Assembly: GCF_003054325.1 (NCBI RefSeq)
Contig: NZ_QBKU01000008.1
Coordinates: 62,001-126,000 of the forward strand
DNA: 64,000 nt
Source: Sulfitobacter mediterraneus
GTDB lineage: Bacteria > Pseudomonadota > Alphaproteobacteria > Rhodobacterales > Rhodobacteraceae
Direction of reading: 5' to 3'
The translations under genes were made by a program, and so were the position numbers. Of the stretch, positions 54,468-63,720 are shown in pieces. The notes under the pieces were generated by a model, which was not told where the DNA came from, made no database searches, and was given only the letters and a program-made list of their open reading frames with translations. The first letter of the stretch is position 1, and every line of letters begins with the position of its first letter.

Positions 54468-55147
54468 CAGGCAGCTTTGCCCGACAGGGTTTCCCAAGCC
54501 CGGTTGATATCAATCAACCGCTTTTCCGCCATGCGCACCGCCTCTTCGGGCAGGCCCCGCGCCACCAAGGCATCGGGGTGGTTGGCCCGCACCAGCTTGC
54601 GCCACGCCGCCCGCGCCACATCCATCGGGGCATCAGGCGCAATGCCCAAAACCGTATGGGGCAGTGGCGATGTATCAGGCACAAACCGCGCCTTGAGCGC
54701 TGGAAAGGTCTCGTCCGCCAGCCCGAATATCTCCGCCACCCGCTCCAGAAACGCGTCCTCGTTGGGATGGTAGGTGCCATCGGCCATCGCAATGTGAAAC
54801 AACCCCTCCATCAAATCTGTCAAGATCTCGGGTTGCTCGGCAAACATCTCGGCGATCCGGCGGGCGTAATCGTCAAATCCGGCCACATCGCGCCGCGCCA
54901 GATTAAACACCCGCGCCGCGCCATCGGCATCGGCCTCGGCAATCTGAAACACTTCGCGAAATGCGGTGACCTCGTCGCGGGTGACCAAACCATCGGCCTT
55001 GGCCATCTTGGCCCCCAAAGCGATCACCGCAATGGTAAACGCCACCGACCGCTCCGGCGGGCTGCGCAGGCGGTCGAATACTTCCGTCAAACCCTGACCG
55101 GAGGTCAGAGCTGACAGCGCTTCGGTGATGCGGGTCCAAATCGACAT
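54467..55147 (-). CDS. DjlA-like TerB/J-domain co-chaperone
   Basis: A 226-aa protein with an N-terminal TerB-like helical domain (about 30-140: IALGAKMAKADGLVTRDEV and GLFHIAMADGTYHPNEDAFL) and a C-terminal J-domain whose HPD motif is in RANHPDALV (about 190-192). Unlike E. coli DjlA it has no clear membrane helix. It should stimulate DnaK ATPase. Confidence 0.9.
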   Translation of the reverse strand: MSIWTRITEALSALTSGQGLTEVFDRLRSPPERSVAFTIAVIALGAKMAKADGLVTRDEVTAFREVFQIAEADADGAARVFNLARRDVAGFDDYARRIAEMFAEQPEILTDLMEGLFHIAMADGTYHPNEDAFLERVAEIFGLADETFPALKARFVPDTSPLPHTVLGIAPDAPMDVARAAWRKLVRANHPDALVARGLPEEAVRMAEKRLIDINRAWETLSGKAA

Positions 55148-55187
55148 GCGCGAACCATAGACGCTGCCGCAGGGGAAGTCAGGACGT

Positions 55188-55664
55188 TCAGAGGGTTTTC
55201 TGCATCAAAATCAGGTCAAGCCATTCGCCGTGTTTGCGCCCCACCTCTGGCAGACGCCCGGTCTGGACAAATCCTACCTTTCTGTGAAACGCAACCGCCG
55301 CGCCGTTGGCCGCGCTAATCCCGGCCACCATGACGTGAACCCCTTGATCTTGCGCTGCTTTCTCGGCCTTCTGCATCAGACGCGTCCCGACGCCCTGCCC
55401 GCCAAAACCGTCCGCCACGATCACCGTATGCTCGACCGTATGGGCATATCCGGGCCCGGACCGAAACGCGCCATAGGTCACAAACCCGGCCAGCCTCTCC
55501 GCCTCGGCCACCCAAAAGGCGGAAGGCCGCTCATTCATCAAAGCCGCAACCTCGGTTGCCGATTTCTCAAGGGTGGTGAACGTGAACGCCGTGTCGCGGA
55601 TCATTCTATTCCAAAGCGTTGCAATACCCGCCGCATCCATTGCACTCGCGGGCCTGACAATCAC
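55188..55664 (-). CDS. GNAT acetyltransferase, phosphinothricin-acetyltransferase-like
   Basis: A 158-aa GNAT protein. TLWNRMIRDTAFTFTT near the N terminus resembles the amino-acid-recognition part of PAT/MddA-type enzymes; the acetyl-CoA loop is in GGQGVGTRLMQKAE (RxxGxG/A-like). It probably acetylates the amino group of a small molecule. Its start overlaps the end of the VOC gene by 4 bases. Confidence 0.88.
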   Translation of the reverse strand: MIVRPASAMDAAGIATLWNRMIRDTAFTFTTLEKSATEVAALMNERPSAFWVAEAERLAGFVTYGAFRSGPGYAHTVEHTVIVADGFGGQGVGTRLMQKAEKAAQDQGVHVMVAGISAANGAAVAFHRKVGFVQTGRLPEVGRKHGEWLDLILMQKTL

Positions 55665-56275
55665 CGCAGCACCCGCGCCTGACCCGCAACGTCAAACCGC
55701 GCCTCAAGCCCGGCTAATCCGGTCTCAAACGCCACAAATGCACCCTGCAAATGCGGCGCAAGCAACTGCGCCAATTCCGCCGCTTGCGGATGGCGCACGG
55801 TCAACCCTGTCATCCGGCACCCCTTTTGGTCCAACCGCGCCGCAGGATGCGCGGCGCCCTCCCACTCAATCAGCGCTGGGGCACAATTGTCATAGGGCAA
55901 AATCCCGCTCTCCGGCACCGCCATCCGCCAACGCAAATCACCCCGTTGCAACGACACAGGTGCACCAAAGCCATCCGGCAAAGCGGCCAATGTCGCGTCC
56001 AGATCGGTGCAACGGCAAATCCAGTTGCTGAGCCGGGCAGCACCAGAAAACCGGTCCAGATCAAACCACCGCGCCCGTATTGGCACCGCCCCGTCAGGAT
56101 TGATCGCGATTGCCTCCAAATACAGCCCCTCTTCGAGACCCAGCAGCATATTATGGGTGAAAAACACATCATGCTCCCCGCCCTGTTGCAATGATACTTC
56201 CAAAGCCGCCTCAACATGCGCCTGCGCCGCCGCAAGGGTCTCCCCCGCAACCGCAACATGATCCAACTCCATCAT
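55661..56275 (-). CDS. VOC/glyoxalase-like protein
   Basis: A 204-aa protein that begins MMELDHVAVAGETLAAAQAH. The DHVAV start and the central GLYLEAIAINPDG, with the metal-ligand Glu, are typical of the glyoxalase-like (PF13468-type) group. The substrate is unknown. The start follows GGAGAGAG; the longer upstream frame is made of the palindromic repeats and should not be used. It overlaps the GNAT gene. Confidence 0.85.
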   Translation of the reverse strand: MMELDHVAVAGETLAAAQAHVEAALEVSLQQGGEHDVFFTHNMLLGLEEGLYLEAIAINPDGAVPIRARWFDLDRFSGAARLSNWICRCTDLDATLAALPDGFGAPVSLQRGDLRWRMAVPESGILPYDNCAPALIEWEGAAHPAARLDQKGCRMTGLTVRHPQAAELAQLLAPHLQGAFVAFETGLAGLEARFDVAGQARVLR

Positions 56276-56297
56276 TGGCTCTCTCCCCACTGCACCC

Positions 56298-56354
56298 CCT
56301 TTTTGGCTACAAATATTCTCGGAGGGGGTTTGGGGGAGGCAGACAGCCTCCCCC
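56298..56354. repeat. Intergenic palindromic repeat, unit B
   Basis: Begins CTTTTTGGCTACAAATATTC, a near copy of 45694-45713, and ends in the 9-bp hairpin GGGGGAGGC-AGACA-GCCTCCCCC (56332-56354). It belongs to the same dispersed element as unit A. Confidence 0.8.
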
Positions 56355-56395
56355 AACTTTTCCACTTGCGCCATCTGCCCAGTCAGATGGACGAC

Positions 56396-56416
56396 GGGGA
56401 GGCAGACAGCCTCCCC
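56396..56416. repeat. Second copy of the GGGGAGGC-AGACA hairpin
   Basis: GGGGAGGC-AGACA-GCCTCCCC repeats the unit B hairpin exactly apart from one outer base pair, 42 bases further on. A third small stem, CATCTG-CCCAGT-CAGATG (56372-56389), lies between the two copies. Confidence 0.8.
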
Positions 56417-56462
56417 CATTCAACACATCAAATCATTTGGCCCCGGCCAAATGTCCTTTGGA

Positions 56463-58604
56463 TCATCCCCTCGCTGCGCGGATCAGCTTGAGAATGTCCT
56501 GCGCCGCCGATGGGATGTTGGTCCCCGGCCCAAAGATCGCCTTGACCCCGGCATCATAAAGGAACTGATAATCCTGCTGCGGAATAACCCCGCCGCAGAT
56601 CACCAGAATGTCCTCGGCGCCCGCCTCCTTGAGCGCAGAAATCAACTGCGGAGCCAGCGTCTTGTGGCCCGCGGCCTGCGAACTGATGCCAATCACATGC
56701 ACGTCATTGTCCACCGCATCCTGCGCCGCCTCGGCTGGCGTCTGGAACAACGGCCCCACATCGACGTCAAACCCGATATCGGCAAAGGCCGTGGCAATCA
56801 CTTTGGCGCCGCGGTCATGACCGTCTTGGCCCATCTTGACCACCAACATGCGTGGGCGGCGGCCTTCGGCCTCGGCAAATTCTTCCACGGATTTCTGGAT
56901 GTTGGCAAAGCCCTCATCCCCTTCATAAGCCGCCCCATAGACACCTGCGAGGGTTTTCACCTCGGCCCTGTGGCGGCCAAATTCGTCTTCCATTGCCATG
57001 CTGATCTCTCCCACAGTGGCGCGTGCGCGGGCCGCTTCGACTGCCCCTTCCAACAGGTTGCCGCCTTCTTTTGCCCGGCGGGTCAGTTCCGACAATGCGG
57101 CGGTGCAAGCGGCCTCGTCGCGGCTAGCGCGGATGCTGTTCAACCGTTTGATCTGGCTTTCACGCACCGCGACATTGTCCACATCCAGAATATCAATCGG
57201 ATCTTCACTTTCGCGGCGGTATTTGTTGACGCCCACGATCACCTCGGTGCCGCGATCAATATTCGCCTGCCGCGTCGCCGCCGCCTCTTCGATCCGCAGT
57301 TTCGGCATGCCAGAGGCCACAGCCTTGGTCATGCCGCCCATTTCCTCAACTTCTTCGATCAGTTTCCAGGCGGCCTCGGCCAGATCATGGGTCAACTTCT
57401 CAACATAGTAAGACCCCGCCAGCGGATCGACCACATTTGTCACCCCGGTTTCTTCTTGCAAAATCAACTGGGTATTGCGTGCAATGCGCGCGGAAAAGTC
57501 GGTCGGCAAGGCAATCGCCTCGTCCAGCGCATTGGTGTGCAGCGACTGTGTGCCGCCCAGTGCCGCCGCCATCGCCTCATAGGCGGTGCGCACCACATTG
57601 TTGTAAGGGTCTTGTTCCTGCAAAGACACGCCAGATGTCTGGCAGTGGGTCCGCAACATCGAGGATTTGGCGTTCTTCGGCTCAAACTCCGACATAATCC
57701 GGTGCCACAACAGACGCGCCGCCCGCAATTTCGCCGCTTCCATAAAGAAGTTCATGCCAATGGCAAAAAAGAACGACAAGCGCGGCGCAAACCGGTCCAC
57801 ATCCATGCCAGCAGCTATCGCGGTGCGCACATATTCACGGCCATCCGCAAGGGTAAAGGCCAGTTCCTGCACCAGGTTCGCACCGGCCTCTTGCATGTGA
57901 TAGCCCGAGATCGAGATCGAATTGAACTTCGGCATATGGTCCGAAGTATATTCAATGATATCGCCAATGATCCGCATCGACGGCTCTGGCGGGTAGATAT
58001 AGGTGTTGCGCACCATGAACTCTTTCAGAATGTCATTCTGAATGGTCCCGGCCAGCACCGATTTGTCATGGCCCTGCTCTTCGCCCGCGACGATGAAATT
58101 GGCCAAAATCGGGATCACCGCGCCGTTCATCGTCATCGACACGCTGACCTTGTCCAGCGGAATGCCGTCAAAGAGGATTTTCATATCCTCAACGCTGTCG
58201 ATGGCCACGCCCGCCTTGCCCACGTCACCTTCAACACGGGGGTGGTCACTGTCGTAGCCGCGGTGCGTGGCCAGATCAAAGGCCACCGAGACCCCCTGCT
58301 GCCCGGCCGCCAATCCGCGCCGGTAAAATGCGTTGGATTCCTCGGCTGTTGAAAAGCCCGCATATTGCCGGATCGTCCAGGGGCGGCCCGCATACATCGT
58401 CGCTTTCACCCCGCGCGTAAACGGCGCACTACCGGGGATACTGCCCAGATGATCGACCCCGTCCAGGTCTTCGGCTGTGTAGATCGGCTGCACCGGAATG
58501 CCTTCAAGGGTGTTCCATGTCAGGTCGTCAACACTGCGCCCGCGCAACTCCGCCTCGGCGGTGCTACGCCATGTTTCCTTTGATGTGTCCTTGTCCGCTG
58601 TCAT
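56463..58604 (-). CDS. scpA: Methylmalonyl-CoA mutase (single-chain)
   Basis: Converts (R)-methylmalonyl-CoA to succinyl-CoA using adenosylcobalamin; with PccA it moves propionyl-CoA into the TCA cycle. The 713-aa protein has the substrate barrel ([36 protein letters not shown]) and the C-terminal cobalamin domain with [11 protein letters not shown], carrying the lower-ligand His (DxHxxG). ATG at 58604 has GAGGA inside the upstream gene, which it overlaps by 41 bases. Confidence 0.96.
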   Translation of the reverse strand: MTADKDTSKETWRSTAEAELRGRSVDDLTWNTLEGIPVQPIYTAEDLDGVDHLGSIPGSAPFTRGVKATMYAGRPWTIRQYAGFSTAEESNAFYRRGLAAGQQGVSVAFDLATHRGYDSDHPRVEGDVGKAGVAIDSVEDMKILFDGIPLDKVSVSMTMNGAVIPILANFIVAGEEQGHDKSVLAGTIQNDILKEFMVRNTYIYPPEPSMRIIGDIIEYTSDHMPKFNSISISGYHMQEAGANLVQELAFTLADGREYVRTAIAAGMDVDRFAPRLSFFFAIGMNFFMEAAKLRAARLLWHRIMSEFEPKNAKSSMLRTHCQTSGVSLQEQDPYNNVVRTAYEAMAAALGGTQSLHTNALDEAIALPTDFSARIARNTQLILQEETGVTNVVDPLAGSYYVEKLTHDLAEAAWKLIEEVEEMGGMTKAVASGMPKLRIEEAAATRQANIDRGTEVIVGVNKYRRESEDPIDILDVDNVAVRESQIKRLNSIRASRDEAACTAALSELTRRAKEGGNLLEGAVEAARARATVGEISMAMEDEFGRHRAEVKTLAGVYGAAYEGDEGFANIQKSVEEFAEAEGRRPRMLVVKMGQDGHDRGAKVIATAFADIGFDVDVGPLFQTPAEAAQDAVDNDVHVIGISSQAAGHKTLAPQLISALKEAGAEDILVICGGVIPQQDYQFLYDAGVKAIFGPGTNIPSAAQDILKLIRAARG

Positions 58605-59508
58605 GAGCTTGTCCTCTTGTCCTCTGATCCGGCGGCAGCGTTTTTTCTGCTCTTGTCCGGATCTTATCCTCTGTCAAATGGGCCAGACCATCCGCACCGG
58701 CGGTCAGCCAATGCAAATCGTCCGCATAGTTTTCCGCCAGTCGGGCGGTTTGTTCTGGGGTGAAGGGATGCCAACGGCCCGGTCCTTCGGGCAATTGCGC
58801 CGGGTCCGCGCCCTGTGCGGCCAACACCTCGCGCAGCTTGGGCAAATCAGGCGACCGGTTCAGCCAAAGCGCATTGCGGTCCACGGGGGCTGCGCGGCCC
58901 ATGGCCGCTTCCAGCAGGCTGTCGGGACGGCCGGCAAATGTTTCAAACGGCAGCACTTCGATATGGGCGTCCGGCAGGGCGCAGGACAGATCGGTGATGA
59001 CATCCCGCCAACCGCGCTGGCGGTTCGAGATCACCTCAAACGTGCGCGGCTTGGGGATCGGGTGCCCCCGCGCCACGGTCATCGCCGCCACGGATGACCA
59101 CCATAGATCAGGCGAACGGACGCACAAAACCACACGGCTGATCTTGCCACCAAAGGCCGCAGAAACCCGCGCCAAACGTTCGCCAATTGCCGGATACAGG
59201 ATTTTGGCCCGCAGGCGGGCGCGGGGCGTTCCGATCATGTTCTCGTCGCTGACCAACAAATCGCGCAACCCCAGATCCGCAGCCCGCGCCGCCAGAACCC
59301 GAACCCGGCCTTGTGCATGGGCCTGTCTGTTGCGCCCGTTGGCCGCTGCCGGCCCCGGAAACAAACCCGGAAACACCGATTTGCGGGTGCGCCACGGCCC
59401 CCAGAACCCGGTGCCCTGCTGGCCCAGATCATCGGCATGGTCCCGCATATAATGCTGGAACGTGGTCGTCCCGGTGCGATGCGCACCAAGGTGAAGTATG
59501 ACATCCAT
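58564..59508 (-). CDS. Sulfotransferase-like P-loop protein
   Basis: A 314-aa protein that begins [18 protein letters not shown], a PAPS 5'-phosphosulfate-binding-like loop, with a later [14 protein letters not shown] resembling the 3'-phosphate region. It may transfer sulfate to a glycan or small molecule, but this is inferred from the motif only. No good Shine-Dalgarno sequence precedes ATG 59508. Its end overlaps the start of scpA. Confidence 0.78.
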   Translation of the reverse strand: MDVILHLGAHRTGTTTFQHYMRDHADDLGQQGTGFWGPWRTRKSVFPGLFPGPAAANGRNRQAHAQGRVRVLAARAADLGLRDLLVSDENMIGTPRARLRAKILYPAIGERLARVSAAFGGKISRVVLCVRSPDLWWSSVAAMTVARGHPIPKPRTFEVISNRQRGWRDVITDLSCALPDAHIEVLPFETFAGRPDSLLEAAMGRAAPVDRNALWLNRSPDLPKLREVLAAQGADPAQLPEGPGRWHPFTPEQTARLAENYADDLHWLTAGADGLAHLTEDKIRTRAEKTLPPDQRTRGQAHDSGQGHIKGNMA

Positions 59509-59676
59509 AACAGCGGCGCCAATCGTGCTGAGCAAGGCCGCCCCCGTCGGCCTGAACGCAGGGGAATACCCCGTCATGTGCCCAAAGCCCTTGCATAATG
59601 CTTAAAGCGAAAATCGAACCGATTTTGCATCGCAAATCTTGCAAAAGCGCCTATATCTGTTCCAACAGGAGCCTTT

Positions 59677-60138
59677 ATGAAACCGCTTATACCGCTTGTT
59701 ATTGCAGGATTTTTTGCCACCGCACTGGGTGCTGACACGGGCGCACCATCGCCCGAAGATACTGTGTTTCGCGCCGCAGATATGGCCGATTTAAGCGAAT
59801 TCCACTGGAAAAAGCGCCCCGTCGTAGTCTTTGCCGACAGCGAGAACGATCCTGCCTTTATTGAACAGATGGAACTGCTGGCGGCCCGCACGGAGGCGCT
59901 GATCGAACGGGATGTCGTTGTTTTGACCGACACAGACCCTGCCGCCCGCTCTGCGCTGCGGCTCAAAATGCGGCCACGCGGCTTTATGTTGGTGTTGGTG
60001 GGCAAGGACGGCGGCATCAAGCTGCGCAAACCCTTCCCATGGGACGTGCGCGAAATCAGTCGCAGCATCGACAAAATGCCCATCCGCCAACGGGAGATCC
60101 GCGAAGAGAAAGAGGCCAATCGCCCCGAAGGCCAGTGA
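59677..60138 (+). CDS. DUF4174 exported protein
   Basis: A 153-aa protein with a signal peptide (MKPLIPLVIAGFFATALG) and a thioredoxin-like core (FHWKKRPVVVFADSENDPAF through RGFMLVLVGKDGGIKLRKP) matching DUF4174. It lacks a CxxC, so redox activity is unlikely. Function unknown. It stands alone on the plus strand. Confidence 0.85.
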   Translation: MKPLIPLVIAGFFATALGADTGAPSPEDTVFRAADMADLSEFHWKKRPVVVFADSENDPAFIEQMELLAARTEALIERDVVVLTDTDPAARSALRLKMRPRGFMLVLVGKDGGIKLRKPFPWDVREISRSIDKMPIRQREIREEKEANRPEGQ

Positions 60139-60141
60139 TCC

Positions 60142-60170
60142 TTGATCCCTGGCACGGCGCTGCCTATATT
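60142..60170 (+). promoter_or_regulatory. Sigma70-type promoter ahead of a tiny ORF
   Basis: TTGATC (60142-60147), exactly 17 bases, then TATATT (60165-60170). It begins right after the DUF4174 stop and points toward two very short ORFs and antisense into the membrane-protein gene. No alternative gene explains it. Confidence 0.6.
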
Positions 60171-60198
60171 AAAGCTATGAGCAACACGAAGGTCTGAT

Positions 60199-60273
60199 AT
60201 GGACAAAGATCCCAACATACCCTTCACACCGATCCCTGTGACGTGGCGGACAGGTCCGCGCCCTGGCTACTGA
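60199..60273 (+). CDS. Possible 24-residue small protein
   Basis: ATG at 60199 has GAAGG 6 bases upstream and encodes MDKDPNIPFTPIPVTWRTGP followed by RPGY. A six-codon ORF (60177-60197, MSNTKV) ends one base before it, so translation could be coupled. It overlaps the 3' end of the membrane-protein gene on the other strand. Coding status is unproven; it may be a leader peptide or an antisense-RNA by-product. Confidence 0.35.
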   Translation: MDKDPNIPFTPIPVTWRTGPRPGY

Positions 60274-61003
60274 TGATCTGCTGGGCCGCTCTGGCGCCGC
60301 CGTCCGAATAGGCTTTGATCAAACGCAGGGCGTATTTCCCGAACAAATACGCCTGCTTACGCATTCCGACATAATCTGAATACATCGCCGTGCGCCGTGG
60401 CGGATCGAGCGTTTTGAAAGTCTCGCCGCGCATGTCATCGGCGAGGGCCGACACAGATTTGATCAGGCTGTAGTAGGCCACGATGGCGTCAATCGTTTGC
60501 CGTGGCAGCACGTCAATCTCCGCAATCACCGCATCATAGACATGATCGTGATGCTCACGTGGGATAAACGGCACATAATCCGCCTCTTTTTCCATACGTT
60601 CGGTCAACGCGGCGACATAGGCCTCTGTTTCCCCCACAACCCATAGCGATTCCAGCGTATTGCCGATCTCGGCATAAAGCGCCTTGTGATAATCCCGCAG
60701 CCGTTCCGCACGTCCACGCGACTTGGCCAATTCGGCAAAGATCGCCGTGGTCAGCCAGCCAACGGCAATCACCAAACCCGCGATCATCGCCTGCTGGATA
60801 CCTGTCTCCAACTGCCCCAGAAACGGCAGCGCCGCCCAGACCAAAGCGCCAAGGATCACGACAACCGGCAGGCCAATTGTCAGAAAGAACTGCGCGATGA
60901 TCAGACCTGCGGTGCGCGCCTCTTTCCACAACAGCAGCAGACCGGCGCAGAACACTGCGCCAATCGCCAGAAGCCATGGAAGTGACAGCACCGCATCGGT
61001 CAT
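60224..61003 (-). CDS. Membrane protein of unknown function
   Basis: A 259-aa protein with three hydrophobic segments in the first 95 residues (SLPWLLAIGAVFCAGLLLLW; FFLTIGLPVVVILGALVWAAL; AMIAGLVIAVGWLTTAIFAE) and a long soluble helical C-terminal domain. No family is recognised. It starts 4 bases after the pccA stop, so it is probably co-transcribed with pccA. The C-terminal SATSQGSV tail overlaps the small ORF on the other strand. Confidence 0.75.
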   Translation of the reverse strand: MTDAVLSLPWLLAIGAVFCAGLLLLWKEARTAGLIIAQFFLTIGLPVVVILGALVWAALPFLGQLETGIQQAMIAGLVIAVGWLTTAIFAELAKSRGRAERLRDYHKALYAEIGNTLESLWVVGETEAYVAALTERMEKEADYVPFIPREHHDHVYDAVIAEIDVLPRQTIDAIVAYYSLIKSVSALADDMRGETFKTLDPPRRTAMYSDYVGMRKQAYLFGKYALRLIKAYSDGGARAAQQIISSQGADLSATSQGSV

Positions 61004-61007
61004 CGGA

Positions 61008-63053
61008 TCATTCGAACTCCATGATCACGTCGTCCACTGCAAGGCTGTCGCCCGCACTGGCGTTGATCTTGGACACGACACCCTTTTTCTCGGCGCGCAG
61101 GATGTTTTCCATCTTCATCGCCTCAATGGTGCAAAGCGCTTGGCCTTCCTGCACCTCATCGCCCACAGCGGCCTCCAGTTTCACCACCAGCCCCGGCATC
61201 GGGCACAGCAGCATCTTGGACGTATCAGGCGCGACCTTCTCCGGCATCATCAGGGCCAGTTCGGCCTGACGCGGGGTGCGCACATGTACCCGCAGATCCG
61301 CGCCGCGGGTGCGCACACGGAAACCGCCCGAAATCTTGCCAACCTTCAGGATCAGCGGCGCATCCGCCACTGTCATGGTTGCCAATTGATCCCCCGGCGT
61401 CCAATCGCCACTGACGCGCAGCGCCTCACCATCGGCAAAATTCACGGTCGCGCCGTCCTGATCGGCCTCAATGGTCACATCAAAGGACTGTCCCTGAATG
61501 GCAACATTCCAATCCGAACCGACCTTGCGTTCGTGGTTGTCCATCCGGCCCGACACCCGCGCCCGGCGGATCTCGGCCACGCGGTGCATGGCAGAGGTCG
61601 CCGCCGCAATCCGGCGCAATTCGCCCTCGGGCAGTTCAACCCCCTCAAACCCATCAGGATATTCCTCGGCGATAAAGGCCGTGGTCATATCCCCGTTGAT
61701 AAAGATTGGGTGATCCATCACCGCCGACAGGAATGGCAGGTTGTGACCAATCCCCTCAACTTCAAAACTGTCCAGCGCAACGCGCATCTGCTCAATCGCC
61801 TCGGCGCGGGTCGGGGCCCATGTGCACAGCTTGGCGATCATCGGATCGTAGTACATCGAAATCTCGCCGCCCTCGTAGACGCCGGTGTCATTACGCACCG
61901 CGGTCGCCCCTGATGGCGCATCATCCTGCCACTTGCTGTTATCGAGCAGCGGCCCCGCAGCCACCTCTTGTGGTGGGCGATAGCGTGTCAGACGGCCAAT
62001 GGAAGGCAGGAACCCGCGATAGGGGTCTTCGGCATAAAGACGGTTCTCAATCGCCCAGCCATTCAGCTTCACATCCGATTGTTTGATCGACAGTTTCTCG
62101 CCATTGGCCACGCGGATCATCTCTTCGACCAAATCAACGCCAGTGATCAACTCGGTCACAGGGTGTTCCACCTGCAAACGGGTGTTCATCTCAAGGAAGT
62201 AAAAATTCTTGTCACCATCAACGATAAATTCCACCGTCCCGGCAGAGGCATAATCAACCGCCAGCGCCAGCGCGACCGCCTGTTCGCCCATGGCCTTGCG
62301 GGTGGCCTCATCAAGGAAGGGCGATGGCGCCTCTTCAACGACTTTTTGGTTACGGCGTTGGATCGAGCATTCCCGCTCGCCCAGATAGACACCGTTGCCA
62401 TGGCTGTCACAGAGCACCTGAATCTCAATGTGGCGCGGTTGCGTGACGAACTTTTCGATAAAGATCCGGTCATCGCCAAAGGAATTGGTCGCCTCGTTCT
62501 TGGACGATTGGAACCCCTCGCGGGCCTCTTCGTCATTCCAGGCAATCCGCATGCCCTTGCCGCCGCCCCCGGCGGAGGCCTTGAGCATCACCGGATAGCC
62601 AACTTCATTGGAAATCTTGACCGCCTCATCAGCGTCCTCGATCAGGCCCATGTAGCCCGGCACGGTGGAGACCCCGGCTTCCTGCGCGATTTTCTTGGAG
62701 GTGATTTTGTCCCCCATCTTTTCAATCGCACCCACTGGCGGGCCGACAAAGGCCACACCGGCCGCCGAAAGCGCCTCGGCGAACTTGCTGTTTTCGGACA
62801 GGAACCCATAACCGGGATGCACGGCCTCGGCGCCCGAAGATTTGATCGCCTCCATCACCTTGTCAATGACGATATAGGACTGGTTCGCAGGGGGCGGGCC
62901 AATATGCACGGCCTCATCCGCCATCTGCACATGCAGTGCTTGCGCATCCGCGTCCGAATATATTGCGACAGTGGTGATGCCCATCTTACGGGCGGTCTTG
63001 ATAACGCGGCAGGCAATCTCGCCCCGATTGGCGATCAGGATTTTCTTGAACAT
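61008..63053 (-). CDS. pccA: Propionyl-CoA carboxylase alpha subunit
   Basis: Carboxylates biotin for the conversion of propionyl-CoA to methylmalonyl-CoA with PccB; scpA then makes succinyl-CoA. The 681-aa protein has the biotin carboxylase fold (MFKKILIANRGEIACRVIKT, the ATP-grasp GGGGKGMRI), an acyl-CoA-carboxylase-alpha bridging domain and a C-terminal biotinyl domain with EAMKMENI. ATG at 63053 follows AAGGA; the longer frame is an artefact. pccB is not in the window. Confidence 0.95.
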   Translation of the reverse strand: MFKKILIANRGEIACRVIKTARKMGITTVAIYSDADAQALHVQMADEAVHIGPPPANQSYIVIDKVMEAIKSSGAEAVHPGYGFLSENSKFAEALSAAGVAFVGPPVGAIEKMGDKITSKKIAQEAGVSTVPGYMGLIEDADEAVKISNEVGYPVMLKASAGGGGKGMRIAWNDEEAREGFQSSKNEATNSFGDDRIFIEKFVTQPRHIEIQVLCDSHGNGVYLGERECSIQRRNQKVVEEAPSPFLDEATRKAMGEQAVALALAVDYASAGTVEFIVDGDKNFYFLEMNTRLQVEHPVTELITGVDLVEEMIRVANGEKLSIKQSDVKLNGWAIENRLYAEDPYRGFLPSIGRLTRYRPPQEVAAGPLLDNSKWQDDAPSGATAVRNDTGVYEGGEISMYYDPMIAKLCTWAPTRAEAIEQMRVALDSFEVEGIGHNLPFLSAVMDHPIFINGDMTTAFIAEEYPDGFEGVELPEGELRRIAAATSAMHRVAEIRRARVSGRMDNHERKVGSDWNVAIQGQSFDVTIEADQDGATVNFADGEALRVSGDWTPGDQLATMTVADAPLILKVGKISGGFRVRTRGADLRVHVRTPRQAELALMMPEKVAPDTSKMLLCPMPGLVVKLEAAVGDEVQEGQALCTIEAMKMENILRAEKKGVVSKINASAGDSLAVDDVIMEFE

Positions 63054-63084
63054 GGGATATCCTTCTGGGTCTTGAGGAAAACAC

Positions 63085-63118
63085 AAAAACCCTGTCGCAG
63101 CGAAGGCTGCGCAGGGTT
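63085..63118 (-). terminator. Intrinsic terminator of the glycine-zipper lipoprotein gene
   Basis: A long stem: CGCAGC pairs with GCTGCG, and AACCCTG with CAGGGTT across one bulged T. It is followed on the minus strand by TTTTTGTGTTTT. It lies between the lipoprotein gene and pccA and should separate their transcripts. Confidence 0.88.
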
Positions 63119-63188
63119 CAAATAAGCGGGTGCCAGGCGGGCGGGCCAAATAACGCGGCCTGCCGTTTTGGCAATGATTAGAGAGGGA

Positions 63189-63395
63189 TCAGTTGCACTT
63201 GCCCGGATTGAGCTGGCAATAGGCGATGTTGCCCGCAGCACCGATGGCCGCACCTTGCGCAAGGCTGCCGCTGGTGATGGCCGCAGCGCCCGCGCCAATG
63301 GCCGCGCCGCCAAGCGCCTGTTCGCCAAGCGTGTCACCGCAAGCGGCCAAACCGCCGCAGGCCGCAAGACTGAGAATGATATGTTTGATGGACAT
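63189..63395 (-). CDS. Small glycine-zipper lipoprotein
   Basis: A 68-aa lipoprotein. The signal peptide MSIKHIILSLAACGGLAAC ends at Cys19, and the mature part is a glycine-zipper-like repeat (LGGAAIGAGAAAITSG and AQGAAIGAAG) with a short Cys-containing tail. Such lipoproteins sit at the outer membrane. A strong terminator follows, so it is monocistronic. Confidence 0.8.
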   Translation of the reverse strand: MSIKHIILSLAACGGLAACGDTLGEQALGGAAIGAGAAAITSGSLAQGAAIGAAGNIAYCQLNPGKCN

Positions 63396-63720
63396 CTGCC
63401 TGTTCCTTCACTGCTTTTATATGCAGGAACAACGCGGCACGCGCCCAATGGTTCCGCGCAGCCGGGCCGATCCTGTGCCTGACCATCCAGACCGCGCCAC
63501 CTGCGGGAAAAAACGGGCAGCACATTCGGGGGGACGGTGCGCTGCCCATAAGGGGAAGGGGTTTGGTCTTGATGTGCAAACAGCGCATGGTTTTTGGTCG
63601 CGCCGCCTGCAGGTCCGACCCTGTCCAAATCCGCCCCAAGGGCCAAGCCCGACGCGCCCCATGCCGAAAAATCGGCTGAGGATCGCGCAAATGCGGGGAG
63701 GAGTGGCGCAAACATGCCGA
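63396..63720. other. 325-bp gap without a recognised gene
   Basis: The gap lies between the small lipoprotein gene and the partial gene at the edge. It contains a small stem, GCCGA-AAAA-TCGGC (63663-63676), but no gene, tRNA or repeat that I recognise. The frames that stay open here are out of phase with any known family. It may hold the lipoprotein promoter. Confidence 0.5.

Noticed and set aside
56451-58352. A 633-codon open frame opposite scpA
   Set aside because: It is antisense to the mutase, shows no domain and has a His/Arg-rich composition typical of shadow frames.
61968-63125. A 385-codon open frame opposite pccA
   Set aside because: Same reasoning: antisense to a well-supported gene, no motif, no ribosome site.
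63035-63715. A 226-codon open frame over the lipoprotein gene and the edge gap
   Set aside because: It covers the lipoprotein gene in a different frame and crosses its terminator; no motif is seen.
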